Source of the DNA: Nitrospirota bacterium
GTDB lineage: Bacteria > Nitrospirota > JACRHL01
Direction of reading: 5' to 3'
NCBI GenBank assembly: GCA_016212085.1
Contig: JACRHL010000016.1
Coordinates: 62,001-126,000 of the forward strand
Length of the DNA: 64,000 nucleotides
Positions within the stretch are counted from its first letter, which is position 1. Each line of letters begins with the position of its first letter. Under the pieces are notes generated by a model. It saw only the letters and a list, made by a program, of their open reading frames with translations, searched no databases and was not told the DNA's origin. A program made the translations under genes and the position numbers. Shown here in pieces: positions 55,960-63,847 of this stretch.

Positions 55960-56766
55960 TCACTCCTGGGGAAATTCGCGCCCGTCGCCCAGGTAGGGGC
56001 GGCCCCGGCCCGGGGCATGGGCGGCGCGGATGGCGCGGCCCACGTAGCCCAGGGCGCGGCGGATGCTCTCGCGCAGCGGCAGGCCGTGGGCCAGATGGGC
56101 GGTGATGGCGGCGGTCAGGGCGCAGCCGGTGCCGTGGGGCACGGCGCCCATGTGGCGCGGGTGGCGCCAGGTGGTGATGCCCTCCGCGTCCGCCAGGGTG
56201 TCGACCACGTGGTTCTTGTCGGGCAGGTGACCGCCGGTGATCAGCACCGCGCGGGCACCGGATTCGCGCAGGGCCTGGGCGCAGCGGGCGGCGTCGGCGC
56301 CGTTGGTCACCGGCTGGCCCCACAGCAGCGCCGCCTCGTCCCGGTTGGGGGTGATCAGGGCGGCGTGGGGCAGCAGGCGCTCCGCCAGCAGGCGGTGGCC
56401 CGGGCCGGTGAGCAGTTCCGCCCCGGAACTGGCGTGGCGGATGGGGTCGATGACCAGGTTGGGCAGGGGCCGCCCGTCGAGCAGGTCCGCCAGCGCCGCC
56501 ACCACCTCGTCGGTGCCGAGCATGCCGGTCTTGGTGGCAGCGGGGGGCATGTCGGCCAGCAGATGGGCGAGCTGGCGGGTGACGAACGCGGCGGGCAGCG
56601 GCATCACCTCGGCCACGCCCACGGAGTTCTGCACGGTGAGGGCCGTGGGCACCGCCATGGGGTGCGCGCCGAGCCGCGTGAACACGGCCACGTCGGCTTG
56701 CAGGCCGGCGCCGCCGGAGGGATCGGAGCCGGCGATGGAAAGGGCGCGGGGGGGCGTGCGCGTCAT
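55960..56766 (-). CDS. thiD: phosphomethylpyrimidine kinase
   Basis: ThiD phosphorylates hydroxymethylpyrimidine (phosphate) for thiamine synthesis. The 268-residue ribokinase-fold protein has SIAGSDPSGGAGLQADVAVFTRLG at the N-terminus, VLDPIRHASSG-like VIDPIRHASSGAELL, and the anion-hole motif GTGCALTAAITAHLA. No TPP riboswitch is seen upstream. The gap to the stress-protein gene is ten bases, so the two may share a transcript. Confidence 0.94.
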   Translation of the reverse strand: MTRTPPRALSIAGSDPSGGAGLQADVAVFTRLGAHPMAVPTALTVQNSVGVAEVMPLPAAFVTRQLAHLLADMPPAATKTGMLGTDEVVAALADLLDGRPLPNLVIDPIRHASSGAELLTGPGHRLLAERLLPHAALITPNRDEAALLWGQPVTNGADAARCAQALRESGARAVLITGGHLPDKNHVVDTLADAEGITTWRHPRHMGAVPHGTGCALTAAITAHLAHGLPLRESIRRALGYVGRAIRAAHAPGRGRPYLGDGREFPQE

Positions 56767-56776
56767 GCGGGGCGCG

Positions 56777-57667
56777 TCAGGGATGGGGAACGATCAGGAC
56801 CGATGCCTCGGCGTGCTTGAGCACCTTGTGGGAGGTGCTCCCCAGGAAGAACTCGCGGACGCCGGACATCCCCTTGCTGCCCAGCACGATCAGGTCGGCG
56901 CTCACCTCGCGGGCGGCGTCGAGGATGCGGCGCCGGGCGTCCCCCTCCAGGAGGAACGGGCGCACCTCGGCGAAGCGGCCGGCCAGGGCGGCGGCATCCT
57001 CCTTGAGCAGCCGCTCGCCGTGATGGCGCTGCGCCTCCCCCACCCGGTACAGGGTGTCCAGCACCGGCGGAACGGGCTCGCCCATGCCGAGGTGCAGCTG
57101 GTCGTTGGCGGCGGGGATCACGTGCAGCAGGTGGCAGACGGTTTCCGGCGGAAACGGCAGGGCGCACAGGGCCTGGATGGCGTGGCGGGCGTTGGCGGAG
57201 CCGTCGGACGCCACCAGCACGTCCGGCGCGCCGCCCTTCAGCGGGCGCTTGACCACCCACACCGGGCACGGGGCGTGCTTGACCACGGTGAGGGAGATGG
57301 AGCCGAGCAGCACGCGCATCCAGCCGGTCACGCCCAAGGCGCCCATCACGATCAGGTCCACCCCCAGGGCGGCGGCGTTGTCGACGATCTGCTGCGCCGG
57401 GTGGCCCTCGACGCGGCGCACGTCCAGATCGAAGCCGCGGGGCGCCACGATGGCGCGCGCCTCCTCGATCACCTGGGCGGCCCGGCGATCCTCGTCGGCG
57501 CGCAGGGTGTCGAGGGTGCGGCGGGCCATGGCGGATTCGGCGGGCACATAGCGGGTGATCACGTGCAGCAGCGTGACGCGGGTGGCGGCGGCAAACGGCG
57601 TGGCGGCAACGGTGCGCAGCGCCTCGCGGGAGCCGTTCGAGCCGTCGACGGCGATCAGGATGTGCAT
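56777..57667 (-). CDS. tandem universal stress protein (UspA family)
   Basis: The 296-residue protein consists of two Usp domains. The first starts MHILIAVDGSNGSREALRTV and ends with VMGALGVTGWMRVLLGSISLTVVKHAPCPVWVV. The second starts PDVLVASDGSANARHAIQAL and ends with VLGSKGMSGVREFFLGSTSHKVLKHAEASVLIV. Both have the G-x2-G-x9-G-(S/T) ATP-binding pattern. Such proteins help survival under respiratory or nutrient stress, with no defined reaction. It is transcribed away from parB on the same strand. Confidence 0.92.
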   Translation of the reverse strand: MHILIAVDGSNGSREALRTVAATPFAAATRVTLLHVITRYVPAESAMARRTLDTLRADEDRRAAQVIEEARAIVAPRGFDLDVRRVEGHPAQQIVDNAAALGVDLIVMGALGVTGWMRVLLGSISLTVVKHAPCPVWVVKRPLKGGAPDVLVASDGSANARHAIQALCALPFPPETVCHLLHVIPAANDQLHLGMGEPVPPVLDTLYRVGEAQRHHGERLLKEDAAALAGRFAEVRPFLLEGDARRRILDAAREVSADLIVLGSKGMSGVREFFLGSTSHKVLKHAEASVLIVPHP

Positions 57668-57748
57668 CGGCTGCCCTCCAGGGTCATGGGCATAGCTTAG
57701 CCCTCCGTACTGGCCACATCAAACCGCCCGGGGGGGGGCGGCACCGGT

Positions 57749-58591
57749 TCAGACCTCGGCGAGCAGGCGGGCGATCAGCCGCTCGCGCTGCTCCGGGCCC
57801 TTGTAGCGGATCTCGATGCGGCCGCTGCGCTTGCCCTCGCTGACCGCCACGGCGGTGCCCAGGCGGGCCTTGAGCCGCGCTTCCAGGTCGCGCAGGTCGG
57901 CGGGCTTCCTGGGCTTGGGGGCGGGCGGTGTCTGCTGCCGCGCGACCACGGCCTCGAGCTGGCGCACGGACAGGCCGTCGGCGACCACCCGGCTGGCCAG
58001 GTTCACCTGAAGGTCGGGCCGGTCGGCGAGGGCCAGCAGCACCTTGGCGTGGCCGAGGCTGATGCGCTCCTCGTGGATGTGCCCCTGCACCGGCGCGGGC
58101 AGGTTGATCAGGCGCACGATGTTGGCCACGCTCGATCGCTCCTTGCCGACCCGCGCGGCCACCTGCTCCTGGGTGAGGTGGAACTCGGTGATCAGGCGCT
58201 GGTAGGCCAGGGCCGACTCCATGGGGTTGAGGTTCTTGCGCTGGAGGTTCTCCACCAGCGCCAGCTCCAGCGACTCGGCGCGGTCCGCGTCGCGGATCAG
58301 GGCCGGGATGGCGTCGCGCCCGGCCAGCTTGGAGGCGCGCCAGCGGCGCTCGCCGGAGATCAGCTCGTAGCCGCCCTTGGGGTTCTGGCGCACGGTGACG
58401 GGTTGCAGCACCCCCTGGCGGGCGATGGAGTCGGCCAGCTCGGCCAGGCCCGCCTCGTCGAACACCACGCGCGGCTGGTAGGGGTTGGGGGAGATGTCGG
58501 CCAGCGGCAGGTCGCGCAGGGTGCCGGTGGCGGTGTCGACGGAGCCGATCAGGGCGCCTAGGCCCTTTCCCAAAGCCTGTCGGGTGGTCAT
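57749..58591 (-). CDS. parB: chromosome-partitioning protein ParB
   Basis: ParB binds parS and spreads as a CTP-dependent clamp for origin segregation. The 280-residue protein has the N-terminal domain with the CTP-binding motif GERRWRAS (about residues 80-87), the HTH region LTQEQVAARVGKERSSVANIVRLINLP (about 135-161), and a C-terminal dimerisation part after a Pro/Lys-rich linker. It follows parA by 15 bases. No rsmG or mnmG is next to the pair. Confidence 0.96.
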   Translation of the reverse strand: MTTRQALGKGLGALIGSVDTATGTLRDLPLADISPNPYQPRVVFDEAGLAELADSIARQGVLQPVTVRQNPKGGYELISGERRWRASKLAGRDAIPALIRDADRAESLELALVENLQRKNLNPMESALAYQRLITEFHLTQEQVAARVGKERSSVANIVRLINLPAPVQGHIHEERISLGHAKVLLALADRPDLQVNLASRVVADGLSVRQLEAVVARQQTPPAPKPRKPADLRDLEARLKARLGTAVAVSEGKRSGRIEIRYKGPEQRERLIARLLAEV

Positions 58592-58606
58592 GGCGGTCCT
58601 TTACTG

Positions 58607-59401
58607 TTAGCGGGCGGCGTGGCTGAGCGCCGGGCGGGCCCCGGTGCGGGCGACGATTTCCCCGGCCAGGGCCAGATAGGCCTGGGCGCCGTTGGAGGCG
58701 ATGTTGTAGAGCAGGATGGGGCGGCCGTGGCTGGGGGCCTCGGCCAGGGTGATGTTGCGCGGTATGACCGCCTCGAACACCTTGGCGCCGAAGTGACGGC
58801 GCACCTCGGTCATCACCTGCCGGCACAGGTTGTTGCGGCGGTCGGCCATGGTCAAGAGCACCCCCAGCAGGGCCAATTGCGGGTTGAGGTGGCGGCGCAC
58901 CAGGTCGATGGTCTTGGTGAGCTGGCCGAGCCCCTCCAGGGCGTAGTATTCGCACTGCACGGGCACCACCACCGAATCGGCGGCGGTGAGGGCGTTGAGG
59001 GTGACGATGCCCAGCGACGGCGGGCAGTCGAGCAGGATGTAATCGTAGCGGTCGCGCACCCGGCCGATGGCCTCCTTGAGGCGCAGCTCGCGCCCGGCCT
59101 CGTTTACCAGCTCCACCTCGGCGCCCACCAGGTCCACATGGGAGGGGGCCACGGCGAGGCGCTCCATCTCGGTGGCGCAGGCCACCAGGTCGAGGTCGGC
59201 GCCGCGCATCAGCACGTCGTAGACGGTGTGTCGGCAGGCGCGCGCGTTCACCCCCACGCCGCTGGTGGCGTTGCCCTGCGGGTCCATGTCGATCAGCAGG
59301 GTGCGGTAGCCCGCCACCGCCAGCGAGGCGGCCAGGTTCACGGCGCTGGTGGTCTTGCCCACCCCGCCCTTCTGGTTGGAGACGGAGATTACGTGGCCCA
59401 T
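58607..59401 (-). CDS. parA: chromosome-partitioning ATPase ParA (Soj)
   Basis: ParA forms ATP-dependent gradients on the nucleoid that move ParB-parS complexes. The 264-residue protein has the deviant Walker A NQKGGVGKTTSAVNLAASLA at residues 9-28, Walker A' LLIDMDPQGNATSG, and Walker B YILLDCPPSLG. It lacks an N-terminal DNA-binding domain, so it is chromosomal Type Ib-like. The start is ATG 59401; the ORF track's 739-residue version runs far upstream through the parS region. Confidence 0.96.
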   Translation of the reverse strand: MGHVISVSNQKGGVGKTTSAVNLAASLAVAGYRTLLIDMDPQGNATSGVGVNARACRHTVYDVLMRGADLDLVACATEMERLAVAPSHVDLVGAEVELVNEAGRELRLKEAIGRVRDRYDYILLDCPPSLGIVTLNALTAADSVVVPVQCEYYALEGLGQLTKTIDLVRRHLNPQLALLGVLLTMADRRNNLCRQVMTEVRRHFGAKVFEAVIPRNITLAEAPSHGRPILLYNIASNGAQAYLALAGEIVARTGARPALSHAAR

Positions 59402-59503
59402 CGGTTGCCTCCCTCCGGCAAAGCGCGCGGCGTACCGGCCCAGGTCCGGCCGCGCTTCCAAGTGGGCAGAGCGTACCACATCGGCGGCGGAGAAAACACG
59501 CCC

Positions 59504-59519
59504 TGTTCCACGTGGAACA
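59504..59519. promoter_or_regulatory. parS site 1
   Basis: TGTTCCACGTGGAACA is a perfect 16-bp palindrome and fits the bacterial parS consensus (TGTTNCACGTGNAACA). It lies 102 bases upstream of parA. Confidence 0.95.
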
Positions 59520-59536
59520 AGGGGCCGGAAGAGGGG

Positions 59537-59552
59537 TGTTCCACGTGGAACA
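59537..59552. promoter_or_regulatory. parS site 2
   Basis: A second identical 16-bp palindrome begins 33 bases after the first, about three helical turns away. Both are followed by AAGGGG, so the repeat unit is slightly longer than parS. Confidence 0.95.
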
Positions 59553-59671
59553 AGGGGGCGCGGCCGAAAAAATGCCGTCGATTTGGCGCCCGCCGCCCGG
59601 CGGCGTATCATCGTGCGGCCGGCGGCGTGGCCACCGGACCGGTTCAAGACACGGGGGACGGAGGAGGTTTC

Positions 59672-61021
59672 GTGAGAAAGGAATGGTTGCTGCTGGCCGC
59701 CACGGTGGCCGTGACCCTGGCCCTGGCGCTGGGGGGGATCCGCCTGCTGGCCCCGCAGTTGCTGGGGGGTGATGTGCCGGTGGACCGGCGCGTGGTGCGG
59801 GCCGCCGAGGAGGTGCCGCCGTTTTTCGACCTGGTGCTGAACCCGGCGGACCTGACGCCGGACCGATCCTTGATCAACGACCCCTATGTGGGTCACCGGC
59901 GCGCCGTGATGGTGCCGGAGAACGCCGAATTCAACGCCCCCTTCGACCTGCTCGGGTTCCGCAACCGTTCCGTGCCGGTGGTGGCCGACGTGGTCGCCCT
60001 GGGCGACAGTCAGACGGTGGGCACCAGCGCCGTGTTCGACCAGAGCTGGCCGCGCCATCTGGAGCAGGCCCTGGCCGCCCGGCAGGCGTCCGTCTACAAC
60101 ATGTCGGTGGGCGGCTGGGGGGCGGTGCAATACCTTTACATGTTCGACAAGGCGGCCCTGTTCCGTCCCCGTGTGGTGGTGGTGGCCTTCTACACGGGCA
60201 ACGACCCGGTGGACAGCCTGCACCTGGCCTACAGCTTCGAGCCCTGGAAATCCCTGCGTGGCGCGCCGGAAAAACCGAAGGCGGCGCCCCTGACCTGGCC
60301 GCCGGACCCGGCGGACACGTGGGCGGTGCGCTTCGCGGACGGGATGACCACCGCGTTCGCCGCGCGCACGCGCCTGTCGGCCAACGACCGGGACTATCCG
60401 GGCACCCTGGAGGGGTACCGCATCATGGCCGAGGCCGCCCGGCGCATCGACGCGCGCGCGGCGGAGCTGGGCATCGCCGTGATCTACACCATCATCCCCA
60501 CCAAGGAGATGGCCCATGCGGCCAAGCTGCGGGCGGAGGGCATCGCGCCGCCGCCGGACTTCGTCAGGCTGGTCCAGCACGAGACGCAAAACATCGCCGA
60601 GCTGTCCGCCGAGCTGTCCGCCCTGCCCCACGGCCGCTATGTGGACGTGGCGTCCCTGTTGCAGCGCGCCGCCCTGGGGCCGGCGCCCCTGTACCCGGCC
60701 AACGAGAACGGCCACCCGCTGGCCGCCGGCTACCGGGTGATCGCCCTGGCGCTGGCGCCCCACGTGCAGGCCCAGCTGCCGCCGCCGCTCGCGGACGGGG
60801 TGGCGCTGTGGGCCGACCCGGAGCACCCGGGCGGGGGCAAGGTGTACCTGGTGCGCGACGGCGGGGCGCGCCTGTTCAACAGTCAGGAGGTGTTCCTGAA
60901 AAACGGCTGGAAGTGGCAGCCGGCGACGTTCCGCCCGGTGACCCTGCGCGACCTGGCCGCGCTGCGCAACCTGGGGCTGATCGAGACCGTGGACCCGGCC
61001 GCCTACGGGCCGCGCCCCTGA
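59672..61021 (+). CDS. membrane-anchored SGNH-hydrolase-like protein
   Basis: This 449-residue protein has a single N-terminal helix (WLLLAATVAVTLALALGGIRLLAPQLL) and a large extracytoplasmic domain. It shows the SGNH blocks VVALGDSQTVGTSAVFDQSWP (about residue 112; block I GDS), NMSVGGWGAVQY and VVVAFYTGNDPVDS. A late histidine in NENGHPLAAGYRVIA fits the catalytic Asp/His block. It could deacylate or acylate a surface polymer; AlgJ/AlgX-like roles are possible. The start GTG 59672 follows GGAGGAGG closely. It is divergent from parA. Confidence 0.72.
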   Translation: MRKEWLLLAATVAVTLALALGGIRLLAPQLLGGDVPVDRRVVRAAEEVPPFFDLVLNPADLTPDRSLINDPYVGHRRAVMVPENAEFNAPFDLLGFRNRSVPVVADVVALGDSQTVGTSAVFDQSWPRHLEQALAARQASVYNMSVGGWGAVQYLYMFDKAALFRPRVVVVAFYTGNDPVDSLHLAYSFEPWKSLRGAPEKPKAAPLTWPPDPADTWAVRFADGMTTAFAARTRLSANDRDYPGTLEGYRIMAEAARRIDARAAELGIAVIYTIIPTKEMAHAAKLRAEGIAPPPDFVRLVQHETQNIAELSAELSALPHGRYVDVASLLQRAALGPAPLYPANENGHPLAAGYRVIALALAPHVQAQLPPPLADGVALWADPEHPGGGKVYLVRDGGARLFNSQEVFLKNGWKWQPATFRPVTLRDLAALRNLGLIETVDPAAYGPRP

Positions 61022-61117
61022 CCGTCGGCCCCTGGCAAAGGCGGGCCGGTTGGCCTATGCTGACGGTCCGGCGCGCCCGCCCGGGGCCGCCCAACCCGAT
61101 CGCGAGAGGTGATGACC

Positions 61118-61921
61118 ATGGATTTGGACCTGAAGGATCGCGTGGTGCTGGTGAGCGGCGCCAGCGAGGGTATCGGCCGCGCCATCGGCGAGGCGTTCGC
61201 CCGCGAGGGGGCGCGGGTGATCCTGAGCGCGCGCCGTGCCAACCGCATGCAGCCGGCGGTGGAGGCCATAACCAAGGGGGGCGGCAAGGTGGACGGCATC
61301 GGCGCCGACCTGACCAATCCCGCCGAGGCGCAGGCGCTGCTGGACGACATCCGCCGCGCCCACGGCCGGCTGGACGTGCTGGTCAACAACCTGGGCGCGG
61401 TGGTGGAATTCGCCGGCTTCGAGGACGTGACCGACGACGCCTGGCAGGAGAGCTGGGACGTGAACGTCATGAGCACCGTGCGCCTGACCCGCGGCGCGCT
61501 GCCCTTGCTGTCCGCGTCGGACCGGCCGCGGGTGCTGTTCATCGGCTCGCTGGGGGCCAAGCAGCCCACCGGGGTGTGGCCGCACTACAACGCCACCAAG
61601 GCGGCCATGGTCAACCTGTCCAAGTCCCTCGCCATGCAGTGGGCCAAGAAGGGCATCACCGTGAACGCCATCTCCCCCGGCCCCATCTGGACGGAAAGCT
61701 GGGACCGGGAGGCGGCGCAGCTCGCCGGCCGCAAGGAGGTGTCGGTGGAGGAGGCGGGCCACCTGCTCATCGCCAGCAAGGAGAAGAAGGTGCCCCTGGG
61801 GCGTATCGGCACCCCGGCGGACGTGGCCGGGGTGTGCCTGTTCCTGGCCTCGCCCCACGCCAACTGGATCACCGGCGCCAACATCCCGGTGGACGGCGGC
61901 ATGCAGCGCGCCGCCGTGTGA
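61118..61921 (+). CDS. short-chain dehydrogenase/reductase
   Basis: This 267-residue SDR has GASEGIGRAIGEAFA (residues about 14-28), VNNLGAVVEF and the catalytic YNATK in WPHYNATKAAMVNLSKSLA. The family's active-site Ser lies in FIGSLGAKQP. It ends with NIPVDGGMQRAAV. I prefer ATG 61118, eight bases after GAGAGG, over GTG 61109 and ATG 61112. The substrate is unknown. It converges on the minus-strand gene after three bases. Confidence 0.87.
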   Translation: MDLDLKDRVVLVSGASEGIGRAIGEAFAREGARVILSARRANRMQPAVEAITKGGGKVDGIGADLTNPAEAQALLDDIRRAHGRLDVLVNNLGAVVEFAGFEDVTDDAWQESWDVNVMSTVRLTRGALPLLSASDRPRVLFIGSLGAKQPTGVWPHYNATKAAMVNLSKSLAMQWAKKGITVNAISPGPIWTESWDREAAQLAGRKEVSVEEAGHLLIASKEKKVPLGRIGTPADVAGVCLFLASPHANWITGANIPVDGGMQRAAV

Positions 61922-61924
61922 CGG

Positions 61925-62902
61925 TCACAGCCGGACGCTGGCGCCGCCGAGGGGGAACCACTCCGGCTGGGTCACCCACGCCTCGGGCAGCACCTCGAAG
62001 TGGCTGACGTGGGCGCGCCCGTTCTCGATGTCGTGCAGGTCGAAGCCGTCCTTGGCGAGGCAGAACACGAACTGGCGCACCCGGAAGCTGGACTCCACGT
62101 CCGTGGGCGACGGGGGTGACAGGAGCTGGTTGTGGAAGTGGTAGATGCCGGCGTAGTTCCAGCCCGGCATGTGCCCGAGGGTGGCCTTGAAATCCACCGG
62201 AAGCACCAGGTAGCGTGCGTCCGAGGCCGTCTCCAGCGCATATATCACGCTCTCGAACGCCGCCTGCTTGACGTTTTCGGCAAAAATCGGGCTGGCGAGT
62301 ATCTTGCCCACCCGCTCCACCGTGTCGGCATTCATCGCCAGCGCCGCCAGCAGCTCCGCGTTTTCCGGCGCCAGCAGGCGGTCAAGCACCTGTTCCGGCG
62401 GCAGTTTGCGCAGGGTGTCCAGCAGGGCGCCGTTGGAGGAGGGCACCGGGTGCAGCCGTGGCTCGCGGGCCGGGCCCACGGCCAGCACCCCCCCCAGCTC
62501 GGTATCGGTAACCTGGCGGGAGGCCCACAGGGCCAGGTAGATGGCGCGCTTGTCGGCTTCCACATGGGCCGCCACCTCCGCCGGGGTGACCGGGTTGGAG
62601 CGGCTGGCATAGGTGTGCAGCAGCTCCTTGGCATGGCCGATGGCCGTGTAGGGGAATTCGTGGGTGACGATCCGGGTCATCAGCGGGATGCCGGACAGGA
62701 AGGTGCGGTTCTGGTCCAGCAGTCCGCCCTGCGCGTCACCGCTAACGGTCATCAGCGCCGCCAGCAGTTGCAGGTAGATCACCAGCACCGGAACCAGCCA
62801 GTAGTCGTTGAAGAAGCGCCGCAGACGCCCCCACGGGGTGCGCGAGCGCCGCTCCACGCGCACGGGGTGGCGCAGTCTGGATCGGGTGGGGATTCGGATC
62901 AT
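61925..62902 (-). CDS. membrane-anchored protein of unknown function
   Basis: I do not recognise this 325-residue protein. A basic, Arg-rich N-terminus (about 30 residues) precedes one hydrophobic helix (WLVPVLVIYLQLLAALMTVSG), so the rest is probably periplasmic. The soluble part is mixed helical, then a beta-rich C-terminal region containing GHMPGWNYAGIYHFHNQLLSPPSP and ARYLVLPVDFKATLG. The two aromatic/His-rich stretches look like a conserved binding surface. There are no enzyme motifs that I can name. Confidence 0.65.
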   Translation of the reverse strand: MIRIPTRSRLRHPVRVERRSRTPWGRLRRFFNDYWLVPVLVIYLQLLAALMTVSGDAQGGLLDQNRTFLSGIPLMTRIVTHEFPYTAIGHAKELLHTYASRSNPVTPAEVAAHVEADKRAIYLALWASRQVTDTELGGVLAVGPAREPRLHPVPSSNGALLDTLRKLPPEQVLDRLLAPENAELLAALAMNADTVERVGKILASPIFAENVKQAAFESVIYALETASDARYLVLPVDFKATLGHMPGWNYAGIYHFHNQLLSPPSPTDVESSFRVRQFVFCLAKDGFDLHDIENGRAHVSHFEVLPEAWVTQPEWFPLGGASVRL

Positions 62903-63041
62903 AGGCCCTGTTGGCGGCGGTGATCGGCCACGGAACAGGCGGTTCCGAGGCCGGTCCGCCCTGGGTGCGCGGCAACCCGTGGTGAAACGCCAGCGTTTTC
63001 AACCATTATCGGGCCGTCGTGGCGATTACTGAACCCCGCCG

Positions 63042-63070
63042 TCCGGCGCCGGTATCACGCCGGCGCCGGA
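63042..63070. repeat. perfect 11-bp inverted repeat in the gap before the reductase gene
   Basis: TCCGGCGCCGG and its complement enclose TATCACG. It lies in a 258-base divergent intergenic region between the unknown membrane protein and the flavin reductase-like gene, where a regulator site or a hairpin leader is possible. Nothing else recognisable is in that gap apart from the ribosome-binding site of the next gene. Confidence 0.5.
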
Positions 63071-63160
63071 AACCGCTTGCCTAACCCGCCGGGTTTGGTC
63101 CATCTTGAGCTTTTGCCCGCCCGCGTACAACCGGGCGCGTGGACCGACATAAGGAGTGCC

Positions 63161-63847
63161 ATGACGGCGGACGGCTATCGCATGAAGGTCGCGCGGGTGC
63201 AGCAGGAGGGGGTGGACATGCGCCATCTCATGCTGGATTGCCCCGCCCCCTACCCGTTCGGTTACGGCCAGTACGTGCAGCTGGGCCTGCCGGACCAGAA
63301 GCCGGGCTACTTCGCCATCGCCAGCCACCCGGAACAGCGGGAGCGCATCGAGTTCCTGGTCAAGGACGGCGGCGGCGCGGCGGGGCAGCTCTATCACGTG
63401 GCGACGGGCGACGAGCTGGCGGTCAGCGCCCCCATGGGCCCGGGGTTCCCGAGGGAGCACCTGCTGGGCCGCAACGTGATGTTGATCGGCGTGGGCTCGG
63501 GCATGGCGCCGTTGCGCAGCGTGATCGGGTCGATCCTGGCCAACCGGGCGGATTACGGCCCGCGGGTGATGCTCCTCTACGGCGCGCGCACGCCGTTCCA
63601 CGTCCCGTTCCGGCCGGAAATCGCCAAGTGGCGCGGGCAGGTCGAGGTCTACAAGGCCATGAGCCGGCCGGGTGACACGGACTGGAACGGCTACGTGGGC
63701 TACGTGCAGCAGATCATCGAGGGGCTCGCCCTGCCCAAGTCCAACACCATTGCCTGCGTGTGCGGCATGCGCCCCATGGTGGACGCCGTCAAGGCCAAGC
63801 TGGCGGAGATGGGCATCACCGAGGACGACGTGTACCTGAACTTCTGA
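63161..63847 (+). CDS. ferredoxin-NADP-reductase-like flavin oxidoreductase
   Basis: This 228-residue protein has a FAD-binding beta-barrel (YGQYVQLGLPDQKPGYFAIAS, about residues 33-53) and a NAD(P)-binding half with MLIGVGSGMAPLRSVIGSIL, MLLYGARTPFHVPF and the C-terminal CVCGMRPMVDAVKAKLAEMGITEDDVYLNF. It lacks an added Fe-S domain. The electron partner is unknown; hydrogenase or sulfhydrogenase gamma-like subunits and flavin reductases share this layout. AAGGAG four bases before ATG 63161 decides the start. Its stop overlaps the next ATG. Confidence 0.8.
   Translation: MTADGYRMKVARVQQEGVDMRHLMLDCPAPYPFGYGQYVQLGLPDQKPGYFAIASHPEQRERIEFLVKDGGGAAGQLYHVATGDELAVSAPMGPGFPREHLLGRNVMLIGVGSGMAPLRSVIGSILANRADYGPRVMLLYGARTPFHVPFRPEIAKWRGQVEVYKAMSRPGDTDWNGYVGYVQQIIEGLALPKSNTIACVCGMRPMVDAVKAKLAEMGITEDDVYLNF

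Noticed and set aside
58607-60826. 739-codon minus-strand ORF
   Set aside because: Only the part from 59401 down is ParA; the rest passes through parS sites and opposite the SGNH gene.
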